Source: Betaproteobacteria bacterium
GTDB lineage: Bacteria; Pseudomonadota; Gammaproteobacteria; Burkholderiales; JACQAP01
Reading direction: 5' to 3'
Assembly: GCA_016194905.1 (NCBI GenBank)
Contig: JACQAP010000019.1
Location: forward strand, 248,001-312,000
Length of the DNA: 64,000 bases
Below the pieces are notes generated by a model. The model had not been told where the DNA came from, made no database searches, and saw only the letters and a program-made list of their open reading frames with translations. The number at the start of each line of letters is the position of its first letter. Position 1 is the first letter of the stretch. A program made the position numbers and the translations under genes. Shown here piece after piece: positions 35,110 through 44,221 of the stretch.

Positions 35110-36378
35110 TCATGATTTTCTCATGCCGGCGCGCAGCGGCTTCAGTAGAAATAGTGCGGTGAATGCAGCGACGAAATTCATCACGCTTGCGGTCACGAAA
35201 ATCGTATGCCATCCGCCCGTGGACGCGGCTACGATGCTGGTGAGGGGCACCAGCAGCGAGGCCGTGCCTTTGGCCGTGTAGAGCAGGCCGGCATTGGCTG
35301 TGGCGTATCTCGATCCGAAGGTGTCGCCGCAGGTAGCGGGAAACAGGCTGTAGATCTCTCCCCACGCGAAGAACACGAGTCCGGTAAGCAACACAAACGC
35401 CACCGGGTCATGTCCGAAGCGGCTCAACATGAGTATGCCAACCGCTTCCAGAAAAAACGCGATGAACATCGTATTCTCCCGGCCTAAACGATCCGACACC
35501 CAGCCGAAAAACGGGCGGGTGACGCCGTTAAGCACGCGGTCGATCGACAGTGCAAAAGTAAGTGCGGGCAGGGTCAGGCCGAGGATGCTCACCGGCATAT
35601 CGGCAATCTGGAAATCCTTGGCAATCGGCGCTAGCTGGGCCGTCGCCATCAGACCCCCCGCTGCCATCAGCACGAACATCGCGTACATGATCCAGAACAC
35701 CGGCGTAGCGGCCATCTGCAGCGGCGTGTAGTCGCGCCGCGCAGGCGCGGCGTCCGCTTCGCGGGCGGCGCCGAAGCCCGGGTCGGGCTTCCGCAAAAAC
35801 CAGCCCAGCACGAACACGACCAGACCCTGGGCGATGCCGAAGTACAGGAACGTCGCCTGGTAGCCGCTCGACTTGATCATCGAGGCGATCGGAATCACCG
35901 TGAGCGCGGAGCCGGCGCCGAATCCCATCGCGGTGAGGCCGGCAGCCAGGCCACGCCGATCGGGAAACCATTTCAATGCCTGACCGACGCAAGTGCCGTA
36001 CACGGCTCCGGCGCCGATTCCCCCCACGGTGGCAGCCAAATAGAACAGGAAAAGCGAATCCGCAACCGAGTTCAATACCCACGACAAGCCGACCAGAAGC
36101 CCCGCGACGACGGTGACCGGTCCCGGGCCGAACCTGTCCACCAAGTAGCCCTCGACCGGCACCAGCCAGGTTTCGGTGAGGACGAAAATGGTAAATGCGA
36201 CCTGGATCGAAGCTTTGCCCCACTGGAACTTGTCGTTGATCGGGTTGACGAACAGCGTCCAGCCGTACTGGAGATTGGCGATCATCGACATGCAGATGAT
36301 GCCGATAATCAGTTGCCGCCAGCGGCTGGACGTGGAGGCGCGCACGTCGCCCGGCGTGGATGCCGCCGCTCCCCTCAT
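35110..36378 (-). CDS. MFS transporter, oxalate/formate antiporter (OxlT/OFA) family
   Basis: 422 residues with twelve predicted membrane helices and OFA family markers: NLQYGWTLFVNPI in helix 1, DRFGPGPVTVVAGLLVG in helix 2-3, KWFPDRRGLAAGLTAMGFG in the 4-5 region and GWVSDRLGRENTMF between 7 and 8. It exchanges small carboxylates across the inner membrane. It is the promoter-proximal gene of the four-gene minus-strand operon (gaps of 37, 22 and 47 bp). Confidence 0.87.
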   Translation of the reverse strand: MRGAAASTPGDVRASTSSRWRQLIIGIICMSMIANLQYGWTLFVNPINDKFQWGKASIQVAFTIFVLTETWLVPVEGYLVDRFGPGPVTVVAGLLVGLSWVLNSVADSLFLFYLAATVGGIGAGAVYGTCVGQALKWFPDRRGLAAGLTAMGFGAGSALTVIPIASMIKSSGYQATFLYFGIAQGLVVFVLGWFLRKPDPGFGAAREADAAPARRDYTPLQMAATPVFWIMYAMFVLMAAGGLMATAQLAPIAKDFQIADMPVSILGLTLPALTFALSIDRVLNGVTRPFFGWVSDRLGRENTMFIAFFLEAVGILMLSRFGHDPVAFVLLTGLVFFAWGEIYSLFPATCGDTFGSRYATANAGLLYTAKGTASLLVPLTSIVAASTGGWHTIFVTASVMNFVAAFTALFLLKPLRAGMRKS

Positions 36379-36556
36379 CTGTTTGGGTCTTCCTCCGGTG
36401 TCCGGGAAATTGTTCTCTGCTTCGGCGCGGACCGCCAGACAACCGGATTGGGTCGTCGTGCGTCAATCCTATCATCCCGCAAATGCAGCTCGACGGTTTA
36501 TCGCGGTGCGCCATTTGCTAGAATCGCGGCTTCATTTGCGTCCTGGTCTTTCCCCG

Positions 36557-37642
36557 ATGGCACTGCTCGAGATCCGCAACGTGACCCGCCGTTTCGGCGA
36601 CTTCACGGCGGTCGACAATGTCAGCATCAGCATCGAAGGTGGCGAGTTCTTCACCCTCCTCGGCCCCTCCGGTTGCGGCAAGACCACGCTGCTGCGCATG
36701 ATCGCCGGATTCGATGCACCGGACGCCGGCAGCATCGTCGTTGACGGCAAGGACATGACCGGCATCCCGCCGGAAGCGCGCAACATCCATACGGTATTCC
36801 AGAGCTATGCGTTGTTTCCGCACATGACGGTCGCGCAGAACATTGCATTCCCGCTGAAGATGGCCAACGCAGACCCGGGACAGATCGGCAAACGTGTCGA
36901 GGAGGCGCTCGAGGACGTGCGGCTGACCGGCATGGAGAAGCGCTATCCGAACGAATTGTCCGGCGGGCAGAAGCAGCGGGTGGCGGTTGCGCGTGCGCTG
37001 ATCAATCGGCCGAAGTTGCTGCTGCTCGACGAACCGCTTGCCGCGCTCGACGCCAAGCTCAAGGAAAGCGTGCAGCTGGAACTGATCGGCCTGCAGAAGG
37101 AAGTCGGCATCACCTTCGTTTACGTCACCCACGACCAGAGCGAAGCGCTGGCATTGTCGCACCGGATCGCCGTCATGAACCACGGGCGCGTCGAGCAGGT
37201 CGACGAACCGTCGAAAATCTACGGCTTTCCGAGGAATCGTTTCGTCGCCGATTTCATCGGCCAGTGCAACCTGCTCGACGGTGAAATCAAATCCTGCGCC
37301 GGAGAGCGCATGACCGTCGCGTTGTCCGGTATCGGTGACGTGGCCGCGTTGAACGTCGAAAGCGATGCGCCCGGACTCAAGGGCGCGCTGGCGCTGCGTC
37401 CGGAGAAGGTTGCGATCGGTCGCGATCTTGCCGCCGGTCCCGATGTCAACCGCTTTGCCGGCAAAGTCCACGATTTCCTCTATCTCGGCGACGTGACGAT
37501 CTACATCGTCGAACTCGCCAACGGCATGCGCATCGAAGCGCTGCTGCCCAATTCCACCGCGGGCCGCACCAAGTTCTTCGAGGCCGGCGACGATGTCCAG
37601 GTGAGCTGGCGTTACGATGCCGGCCATTTCCTGAACGATTGA
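36557..37642 (+). CDS. potA: Polyamine ABC transporter ATP-binding protein PotA
   Basis: 361 residues: Walker A LLGPSGCGKTTLLRMIAG, Q loop, signature NELSGGQKQRVAVARAL, Walker B LLLLDEPLAALD, switch histidine THDQSEAL, then a C-terminal TOBE domain. Frame and similarity begin at ATG 36557 (MALLEIRNVTRRFG); the upstream open frame overlaps the divergent transporter gene and is not used. With potB-potC-potD it forms a spermidine/putrescine-type importer. Confidence 0.93.
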   Translation: MALLEIRNVTRRFGDFTAVDNVSISIEGGEFFTLLGPSGCGKTTLLRMIAGFDAPDAGSIVVDGKDMTGIPPEARNIHTVFQSYALFPHMTVAQNIAFPLKMANADPGQIGKRVEEALEDVRLTGMEKRYPNELSGGQKQRVAVARALINRPKLLLLDEPLAALDAKLKESVQLELIGLQKEVGITFVYVTHDQSEALALSHRIAVMNHGRVEQVDEPSKIYGFPRNRFVADFIGQCNLLDGEIKSCAGERMTVALSGIGDVAALNVESDAPGLKGALALRPEKVAIGRDLAAGPDVNRFAGKVHDFLYLGDVTIYIVELANGMRIEALLPNSTAGRTKFFEAGDDVQVSWRYDAGHFLND

Positions 37643-37870
37643 AATGCCGAACCCCCCACCTCACCCCGGCGCGCGGACACGTTAGTGATGAAATCACCCG
37701 TTTGCGGGCAGCGCGCCAGGCATCGCTTCCCGCCCCAATGGCAACATCCATTCGCCGAGTCAGCGATGCCCTCTCCCCCCGAAGGCGGAGAGGGAGATAA
37801 AAACACGGCGGCCCGTGGTTTGGAGAGGTTGGGCAGTGAGATTCTTTTCTCCGGGACTTTGTGGTGAGCG
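37643..37870. repeat. Repeat-bearing spacer between potA and potB
   Basis: The 228-bp spacer separates two genes that usually touch. It holds a long inverted pair GGCGCGC/GCGCGCC (about 37669-37718) and a compact hairpin CCCTCTCC-CCCCGAAGGC-GGAGAGGG (about 37770-37795), a common intergenic palindrome type in proteobacteria. Nothing coding is seen. The second hairpin could act as an mRNA stabiliser or attenuator between potA and potB. Confidence 0.55.
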
Positions 37871-38767
37871 ATGAAGTCCGCGGCTAGTCAGACGCGCCTG
37901 CACAAATGGCTGATCGGCGGGCCGCCGCTCGCCTATCTGGTGGTGTTCTTCGCCATTCCCGTGCTGATCATGGTGGTCGCGTCGTTCCGCAATCCGGGCG
38001 AGTTCGGCGGCTTGGCGCCCATCTTCGCCGAGGGCGAAGGCGGCGGACAACTCGACCTCACCACGGAAAGCTACGGCCGCTTCTTCTCGGATTTTCTTTA
38101 TACCGAACTGTTCCTGAAGTCATTCGCCTACGCGGCGATCACGACTCTCGTCTGCCTGATCATTGCCTACCCGCTGGCGATGCTGATCGCGCGCAGCCCG
38201 AAGAAACACCGCGACCTGCTGGTGCTGCTGGTGATCCTGCCGTTCTGGTCGAACTTCCTGATCCGCGTCTACGCGTGGATGATCATCCTCGGGCCGCAGT
38301 CGGTGTTCGTAACCGCCCTCAACAACGTCCTCGGCCTGTTCAGGTTCGAGCCGGTCACGCTGCTGTATACGCCGTTCGCGGTCATTGTCGGACTGGTCTA
38401 CGTGCACCTGCCGTTCATGGTGCTACCGCTCTACGCCAACCTGGAAAAACACGATCCGGCGCTGCTCGATGCCGCGCAGGATCTCGGCGCCAATGCGTGG
38501 CGGCGCTTCTGGCGGGTTACGTTCCCGTTGTCGTTGCCGGGTGTCTACGCCGGTGCCGCGCTGGTCTTCATTCCCGCGCTGGGCATCTTCGCCATTCCCG
38601 ATATTCTCGGCGGCACCGAAGGCATCATGATCGGCAACGTGATCAAGCAGCAGTTTCTCGACACGCGCGACTGGCCGTTCGGCAGCGTGCTGTCGATGGT
38701 GCTGACGGTGATGGCGGTAAGCATTGCGGGGTTGACCGCCTGGGTGGCAAGGAGATCGCGGACATGA
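37871..38767 (+). CDS. potB: Polyamine ABC transporter permease PotB
   Basis: 298 residues with six membrane helices and the EAA-type loop that docks to the ATPase (LDAAQDLGANAWRRFWRVTFPLSLPG, near residues 197-222). The start MKSAASQTRLHKWLIGGPPL is typical. Its stop overlaps the potC start (ATGA at 38764-38767), so translation is coupled. Confidence 0.92.
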   Translation: MKSAASQTRLHKWLIGGPPLAYLVVFFAIPVLIMVVASFRNPGEFGGLAPIFAEGEGGGQLDLTTESYGRFFSDFLYTELFLKSFAYAAITTLVCLIIAYPLAMLIARSPKKHRDLLVLLVILPFWSNFLIRVYAWMIILGPQSVFVTALNNVLGLFRFEPVTLLYTPFAVIVGLVYVHLPFMVLPLYANLEKHDPALLDAAQDLGANAWRRFWRVTFPLSLPGVYAGAALVFIPALGIFAIPDILGGTEGIMIGNVIKQQFLDTRDWPFGSVLSMVLTVMAVSIAGLTAWVARRSRT

Positions 38768-39537
38768 ACCGGCGCTCGCGCGGATTATGGGCCGCGGCAA
38801 TCTTTGCGTATGCGTTTCTCTATGCGCCGCTGGTGATCGTCGTCGCGTATTCCTTCAACGATTCCAGGCTCAACGCCGAGTGGGTGGGCTTCACGCTGTC
38901 CTGGTACGGAAAGCTCTTCCACAACGAGAAGATGCTGAAGGCTGCGTGGAACTCGCTGCTGATCGGCATTTCCGCAAGTGCGGTATCCACGGTCTTCGGC
39001 ACCATGGCGGGTTATGCGATGTATCGCTTCAGGACGCGATTGCTGCCGCTGCTGGTGCTGGCACCGATCGCGATCCCCGAGATCCTGATGGGCGTCTCGC
39101 TGCTGATCTTCTTCGTGCTGCTGAACATCTCGCTCGGCATGGTCTCCATCGTGCTGTCGCACATTGCGTTTTGCATCGGTTTCGTCGCCATCGTCGTGCG
39201 TTCGCGCCTGGCCGGCATGGACGAGAGCCTGACCGAGGCCGCGCGCGACCTGGGTGCCACGCCATGGAAAGCCTTCCGGCTGGTGACGCTGCCGCTGATC
39301 ATGCCGGGCGTGGTCGCCGGCGCACTGATGGCGTTTACGTTGTCGATCGATGATTTCGTAATCACGTTCTTCACTGCCGGCGTCGGTTCGACCACGCTGC
39401 CGCTGCAGATTTACACGATGGTCAAGATTGCGGTAACGCCCGAGGTCAACGCCATCTCCACCTTGCTGATGATGCTGACCTTGGCGCTGATCCTGATCGC
39501 CTCCAAACTCTCGCCCGGCTCATTGCGTGCGGAGTGA
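38764..39537 (+). CDS. potC: Polyamine ABC transporter permease PotC
   Basis: 257 residues, six membrane helices, EAA loop LTEAARDLGATPWKAFRLVTLPLIMPG and the PotC-like SLSIDDFVITFFTAGVGSTTLPL block. It pairs with PotB to form the membrane channel. The real start is ATG 38764, overlapping the potB stop; the longer open frame upstream is a shadow of potB. Confidence 0.92.
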   Translation: MNRRSRGLWAAAIFAYAFLYAPLVIVVAYSFNDSRLNAEWVGFTLSWYGKLFHNEKMLKAAWNSLLIGISASAVSTVFGTMAGYAMYRFRTRLLPLLVLAPIAIPEILMGVSLLIFFVLLNISLGMVSIVLSHIAFCIGFVAIVVRSRLAGMDESLTEAARDLGATPWKAFRLVTLPLIMPGVVAGALMAFTLSIDDFVITFFTAGVGSTTLPLQIYTMVKIAVTPEVNAISTLLMMLTLALILIASKLSPGSLRAE

Positions 39538-39637
39538 GCCCGCTGCCGGGATGCCGCTGGACGGGTTTCCCGAGTTTGCCTAATCTGGCGCTGGCGGATT
39601 TGCAAAAAAGCCACTTCCCCAAACACGGAGTACGATC

Positions 39638-40693
39638 ATGAAAAAGCTGTTGTTCCTGCTGTTGTTCGCCACCCTGCCGGCGCTGGCTGCAGACGAATTG
39701 CATTTATACAACTGGAACGACTACGTCGCCCCGGACGCGGTGAAGAGCTTCGAAGCCCAGTGCAAATGCAAGGTGGTGCAGGACTTCTACGGTGACAATG
39801 AAGAACTGCTTGCCAAGCTTGCCGCGGGAGCGAGAGGGTACGACGTGATGGTTCCGACTTCGAATTACGTCGCGGGCATGGCCAAGGCCGGCTGGCTGCA
39901 GCCGCTCGACAAGGGCAAGTTGCCGAACTTCAAGAACCTGATGCCGACCTATCTCAACACCGAGTTCGATCCGGGCAACAAGTACTCCGTGCCTTACGCG
40001 ATGTCGATTACGCTGATCGGCTACAACGACCAGAAACTCAAGGAGCTCGGCATTACCGTGGACTCCTGGGCTGTGATCTTCGATCCCAAAATCCTGCAGA
40101 AGATAAAAGGCAAGGTGACCGTGCTCGACAGCCAGGCCGAAGTCATGGCGGCGGCGCTGAAGTATCTGGGCTACTCGGTCAACGACCGTGATCCCGCGCA
40201 CTGGAAGCAGGCGAAGGAAACCATCCTCAAGGCCAAGCCCTACTGGGCGGCGTTCATGGCGCAGGGCTACATCAAGGAGTTGTCGACGGGCAACATCTGG
40301 GTGGTACACGGCTACTCGAACGATATTTTCCAGGCCGATACCGGCGCGCAGGAAGCCAAGCAGAAATTCCGCATCCGCCACGCCCTGCCCAAGGAAGGCG
40401 CTGTACTGGCCCTGGATGCGATGGTGATCGCGAAGACGGCGCCGCGCCCCGACCTTGCCCACCAGTTCATCAACTTCATGCTCGAGGGCAAGAACTCGGC
40501 CGCGCTAACCAACATTACCGGCTCCGGCAATCCGAATTCCGAGGCGATGCAGTTCATCAAGCCGGAGATCAAGTCGATTAAGGCCGTATTCCCCGACGCG
40601 GAATCCGCCAAACGGCTCGAGCAGCTGAAGGACATGAACAAGAAGGAGCGGCAACTGCTCAACAAGATCTGGACCGAGATCAAGGCCAAGTAG
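39638..40693 (+). CDS. potD: Polyamine ABC transporter substrate-binding protein (PotD/PotF)
   Basis: 351 residues: signal peptide MKKLLFLLLFATLPALA then the family start DELHLYNWNDYVAPDAVKSFE, and GYDVMVPTSNYVAGMAKAGW downstream. It is a periplasmic type 2 binding protein delivering putrescine or spermidine to PotABC. The 100-bp gap after potC and own terminator suggest it may be expressed at a higher level than the membrane parts. Confidence 0.92.
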   Translation: MKKLLFLLLFATLPALAADELHLYNWNDYVAPDAVKSFEAQCKCKVVQDFYGDNEELLAKLAAGARGYDVMVPTSNYVAGMAKAGWLQPLDKGKLPNFKNLMPTYLNTEFDPGNKYSVPYAMSITLIGYNDQKLKELGITVDSWAVIFDPKILQKIKGKVTVLDSQAEVMAAALKYLGYSVNDRDPAHWKQAKETILKAKPYWAAFMAQGYIKELSTGNIWVVHGYSNDIFQADTGAQEAKQKFRIRHALPKEGAVLALDAMVIAKTAPRPDLAHQFINFMLEGKNSAALTNITGSGNPNSEAMQFIKPEIKSIKAVFPDAESAKRLEQLKDMNKKERQLLNKIWTEIKAK

Positions 40694-40703
40694 TCGTCCC
40701 GCC

Positions 40704-40743
40704 CGTCTGGAAGCGCACGAGTGGCGCTTCCAGACGGTTTTTT
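40704..40743 (+). terminator. Rho-independent terminator of the pot operon
   Basis: CGTCTGGAAGCGC and GCGCTTCCAGACG form a 13-bp perfect stem around ACGAGTG, followed by GTTTTTT. It lies 10 bp past the potD stop and ends at the stop of the convergent DHH gene, where it may serve both directions. Confidence 0.93.
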
Positions 40744-41726
40744 CAGGGGTCTGCCGCCGATTCCGGCGTAGCGCCTGCGAAGGGATGCCGCAGGAGCGCC
40801 AACAACCTGGCAACGTCACGCTCCGGCAAAAACTGGATGCCCGCGGATCGCGCCCTGCCGTTTCCCGATTCGAACTGCTGCGCCAGAAGATGCATCGCCG
40901 ATCCACCGTGTTCGGGTGCGCGCAAACTGACCTGATAGCCGGCGCCGCTGCGCACCAGCAATGCCACCGTTCGATCGGTGTGCCGCCGTGACAATTCGTT
41001 GGCGAACGTGCCGGCGACGCGCCGGCTCCATGCGGCTTCCGGCATGAAGACCACCAAAGCATCATCGCCCACATTCTCGATCGGCAACGCAGTCGACTGC
41101 TTCAGATCATCGGCACTGGCGCGGCGCAATGCATCGAGCTCGGGCGTCTGCGCGCAGAACGCAAGCGGATCTGCGTAAGGCTGCATGCGCAGGTAAAGCT
41201 CCGCCGGATGAAAATGCAGGTCGGCGAGATTGGCGCCGTAGGCGTTGTAATTCAGGCATTCGCCCAATTCCCTCAGGGTTTCGACATCGGCGTGCTTAAG
41301 GCCAAGCGCGCTCGCCGCGGAATACGCCTGGGCGCGAAGGTTGTCCCCGAATGCGGCGGCGACGGCCCATGCGCGATGACGGCCTCCGAGATGGCGGTCG
41401 ACGATCAGGCTGGTGCAGACCGTCGCAGAGGGGTCGATATGGGCTTCGAGCAGGCCGTGATGCGGAATTTCTCCGGCGAAATGGTGATCGAAATAGCGCA
41501 CGCGCGCTCCGATCCGCAGGGCGCCGAGCAGCGCTTCCCGATTGGTGTCGAGCGAGACGTCGAGCACGGTGAGTTCGTCGCCGGGTTCGGGGGTCAAACG
41601 CGCGAGCAGGGCTATGTCGCGCTTGACACCGGTTATCAGCGTGGCTTTCCGTGGTTCGGCGAGCCGGAGTTGGTGCAGCGCGCAGAGTCCGTCGGCGTCG
41701 CCGTTGAAGATGTCATAGAATCTCAT
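40743..41726 (-). CDS. DHH family phosphoesterase-like protein
   Basis: 327 residues. FNGDADGLCALHQLRL (residues 7-22) provides the first Asp pair and VRYFDHHFAGE (near 80) the DHH motif of the phosphoesterase superfamily; the C-terminal DHHA1-like domain contains VALLVRSGAGYQVSLRAPE. Relatives include oligonucleotide- and cyclic dinucleotide-degrading enzymes and acetyltransferases fused to DHH; the substrate here is unknown. It stands alone between convergent and divergent neighbours. Confidence 0.83.
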   Translation of the reverse strand: MRFYDIFNGDADGLCALHQLRLAEPRKATLITGVKRDIALLARLTPEPGDELTVLDVSLDTNREALLGALRIGARVRYFDHHFAGEIPHHGLLEAHIDPSATVCTSLIVDRHLGGRHRAWAVAAAFGDNLRAQAYSAASALGLKHADVETLRELGECLNYNAYGANLADLHFHPAELYLRMQPYADPLAFCAQTPELDALRRASADDLKQSTALPIENVGDDALVVFMPEAAWSRRVAGTFANELSRRHTDRTVALLVRSGAGYQVSLRAPEHGGSAMHLLAQQFESGNGRARSAGIQFLPERDVARLLALLRHPFAGATPESAADP

Positions 41727-41782
41727 GCTGTGCCGCCCGCTGCGGATAGACGATCCCCGGCCCGGCGCATTGCCTACACCAC

Positions 41783-42904
41783 ATGAGCGGTTCGCTTCCT
41801 TTTCCGTCCGCGCGTTACGCGCGCAATTCCAGGCTGGTCGCCTACCTCGCCGTAGCTTACCTTCTGCTCGTCGTGTATGCCAGCTTGTACCCCTTCACCG
41901 ATTGGCGCGTGCCGAACGACGAAGCGACGCGATTCTTGTTTGCCGGCTGGCCGTCTTATATCGTCGTCTCGGACGTTGTGCTCAACATCCTGGCTTACAT
42001 GCCGCTCGGTCTGCTGCTGACCTTGTCGTGGATGGGGCGGGTGCCGCGCTGGGTCGCGGTAGTGCTCAGCGTCACTGCTGGAATGTTGTTGAGCCTGTCG
42101 ATCGAGTTTGCGCAGGCCTATCTGCCCACGCGCATTTCCTCGAACGTTGATGTGCTGACCAATTCCATCGGTATGCTGGCGGGTGCCGCAATAGCCTGTG
42201 TGTGCGGCGAGCGCTGGCTGCTGTCGGGAGAGCTGCGTCGATTGCGCGAGACCCATTTCCGGGCTGGCGCACGCACCGACCTCGCCTTCGTACTGCTCGC
42301 CCTCTGGCTACTTACGCAACTGAACGCGGAGATCTGGCTCTTCGGCAACGGTGATCTGCGCCATCTGATTCCCGCCAATTTCGGTGTGCACTATTCCGCG
42401 GACGCCTATCTGCTGCTGGAAGCGGGTGTCGCGGCACTGAATTTTGCCGGAGTGGCCTTCCTGACCGGCGCGATTGCCCGCTCATTTGCCGCGGCGGCCG
42501 CATCGGTCGCCGCGCTGATATTGACCGCGCTGATGTTGAAGACCATAGCGTCGATGGCATTGTTCATTCCCGGCAATCCCGGCTTGTGGCTGACGCCGGG
42601 ATCCGCACTGGGGCTGGTTGCGGGCGTGATGCTGTGGCTGCCGCTGGCACGGTGCCCGCCGGTGAGGTCAATGCGCGCTGCCGCGATCTGCTTTGCAGCG
42701 GGACTCTTCCTGGTGAATCTTGCGCCCGAGAATCCTTATCTTGTCGCTGCTTTGCAGATTCTGCAACGCGGGCATTTCCTGCGATTCAACGCCATGACCG
42801 GGTTATTGTCTTCGTGGTGGCCATTTCTGGCGTTTGCCTTTCTCGTATTTCTGATGCGCGGCGACAACGAGGACCGGCCGGATTCCGGCCGGTCCGGCAA
42901 ATGA
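41783..42904 (+). CDS. VanZ family membrane protein
   Basis: 373 residues with about ten membrane helices. The N-terminal part carries the VanZ pattern YPFTDWRVP, DVVLNILAYMPLGLLL and LSLSIEFAQAYLPTRISSNVDVLTNSIGMLAGA; the C-terminal half adds further helices of unknown role. VanZ proteins can affect glycopeptide susceptibility in other organisms, but most are uncharacterised. The stop overlaps an ATG of the next frame (ATGA). Confidence 0.85.
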   Translation: MSGSLPFPSARYARNSRLVAYLAVAYLLLVVYASLYPFTDWRVPNDEATRFLFAGWPSYIVVSDVVLNILAYMPLGLLLTLSWMGRVPRWVAVVLSVTAGMLLSLSIEFAQAYLPTRISSNVDVLTNSIGMLAGAAIACVCGERWLLSGELRRLRETHFRAGARTDLAFVLLALWLLTQLNAEIWLFGNGDLRHLIPANFGVHYSADAYLLLEAGVAALNFAGVAFLTGAIARSFAAAAASVAALILTALMLKTIASMALFIPGNPGLWLTPGSALGLVAGVMLWLPLARCPPVRSMRAAAICFAAGLFLVNLAPENPYLVAALQILQRGHFLRFNAMTGLLSSWWPFLAFAFLVFLMRGDNEDRPDSGRSGK

Positions 42905-42915
42905 AGGGACCTGTC

Positions 42916-43269
42916 ATGACGATACCGGTGCCTGCGGCGAGCCCGCCGCCCGACAGCCTGGACGATTTGCGCGAACGCCTGCGCCGGTTCTCCGCAGAGC
43001 GCGACTGGGAGCAATACCACACGCCGAAAAACCTGGCGATGTCGGTCGCGATCGAGGCTGCCGAGATCATGGAGCATTTCCAGTGGCTGACCGTTGCCCA
43101 AAGCGCCAATCTCGACGAGGCCGCCCGGCACGACGTAGCGCTCGAAATCGCGGACGTGCTGCTCTATCTCGTCAGACTGGCGGACGTGCTCGATATCGAC
43201 ATGGCTGCCGCGGCGCGCGAGAAAATCGGACTCAATGCGCACAAGTATCCGGCGCGGCGCGGCTTATAA
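42916..43269 (+). CDS. MazG-like nucleotide pyrophosphohydrolase
   Basis: 117 residues, all-alpha NTP-PPase: RDWEQYHTPKNLAMSVAIEAAEIMEHFQW supplies the ExxE metal site and EIADVLLYLVRLADVLDID the second ExxD. It probably hydrolyses dCTP or a damaged nucleotide to the monophosphate. ATG 42916 is chosen over 42901 because AAGGGA precedes it at 7 bp. Confidence 0.88.
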   Translation: MTIPVPAASPPPDSLDDLRERLRRFSAERDWEQYHTPKNLAMSVAIEAAEIMEHFQWLTVAQSANLDEAARHDVALEIADVLLYLVRLADVLDIDMAAAAREKIGLNAHKYPARRGL

Positions 43270-43298
43270 TTGCGCACCGGCTTCATGAGGATCGTCCT

Positions 43299-43607
43299 GT
43301 GAGTTTCTACACCCATCATGTGTTCTTCTGCTGCAACCAGCGCCAGAACGGCGAGGCTTGCTGCGGCAATCATGACGCACGGCAAATGCGCGACTATGCA
43401 AAGTCAATGGTCAAATCCCTCGAGCTCGCCGGCAAAGGCAAGGTGCGCATCAACCAGGCGGGCTGCCTCGACCGTTGCGAGGAAGGGCCGGTGATCGTGG
43501 TTTATCCCGAGGAAGTCTGGTATACCTACGTGGACAAGAACGACATCGACGAGATCATCGAGGAGCATCTGGTCAACGGGCGTGTCGTCGAACGCCTGCG
43601 CATTTGA
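43299..43607 (+). CDS. Thioredoxin-like (2Fe-2S) ferredoxin
   Basis: 102 residues with FFCCNQRQNGEACCGNHDA at the N-terminus and INQAGCLDRCEEGPVIVVYPEEVWYT at the centre; the cysteines bind a 2Fe-2S cluster in the thioredoxin-like fold. The start is GTG 43299 (VSFYTHHVFFC), the first in-frame start adjoining the conserved region. Its stop overlaps the TTG start of the next gene (TTGA), implying coupled translation. Confidence 0.88.
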   Translation: MSFYTHHVFFCCNQRQNGEACCGNHDARQMRDYAKSMVKSLELAGKGKVRINQAGCLDRCEEGPVIVVYPEEVWYTYVDKNDIDEIIEEHLVNGRVVERLRI

Positions 43608-44215
43608 GGCCCGCGTCCCCACAAAAGCTTTCCATCGACGGCCCGGCGGGAAAGCTCGAGGTTGCCGTCAGCGAACCCGGCGCGGCGCGGCGTGGCATCG
43701 CGTTGATCGCCCATCCCCATCCGCTTTACGGCGGCACGCTGGACAACAAGGTCGTGCAAACGCTGGCGAAGGCCTTTGTCGCGCTGGGATACTGCGCGTT
43801 GCGGTTGAATTTTCGCGGTGTCGGCGCAAGCGACGGAGTATTCGACGAGGGGCGCGGCGAAATCGAGGATTTCCTCGCGTTGGCGGATTACGGGCGGCGT
43901 ACTTACGGCGAAAGCGAACTCGCGATCGGCGGGTTTTCCTTCGGAGGTTTCATCGCGGCGGCCGTGGCGGAGCGGCTTGCGCCACGGCATCTGGTATTGG
44001 CGGCTCCCGCGGTGGGGCGTTTTCCGGTCGGCAACGTGCCGGAAAATACGCTGGTCGTGCATGGCGAGGAAGATGATGTCGTGCCTTTGAAAGACGTGTT
44101 CGACTGGGCACGGCCGCAAACGCTTCCGGTGATCGTGTTCCCCGGTGGCGGCCATTTTTTCCACGGCAACCTGGTTACGCTGCAACGACTGGTCGAACAG
44201 CATTGCCGGACCTGA
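43604..44215 (+). CDS. Alpha/beta hydrolase
   Basis: 203 residues: LIAHPHPLYGGTLDNKVVQTL, LNFRGVGASDG, nucleophile elbow IGGFSFGGF with the serine, VVHGEEDDVVPLKD with the acid, and FPGGGHFFHG with the histidine. This is the CPBP-type KANL/dienelactone-like serine hydrolase family often found with 2Fe-2S genes. The start TTG 43604 overlaps the preceding stop. Confidence 0.87.
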   Translation: MRPASPQKLSIDGPAGKLEVAVSEPGAARRGIALIAHPHPLYGGTLDNKVVQTLAKAFVALGYCALRLNFRGVGASDGVFDEGRGEIEDFLALADYGRRTYGESELAIGGFSFGGFIAAAVAERLAPRHLVLAAPAVGRFPVGNVPENTLVVHGEEDDVVPLKDVFDWARPQTLPVIVFPGGGHFFHGNLVTLQRLVEQHCRT

Positions 44216-44221
44216 ACAGAC

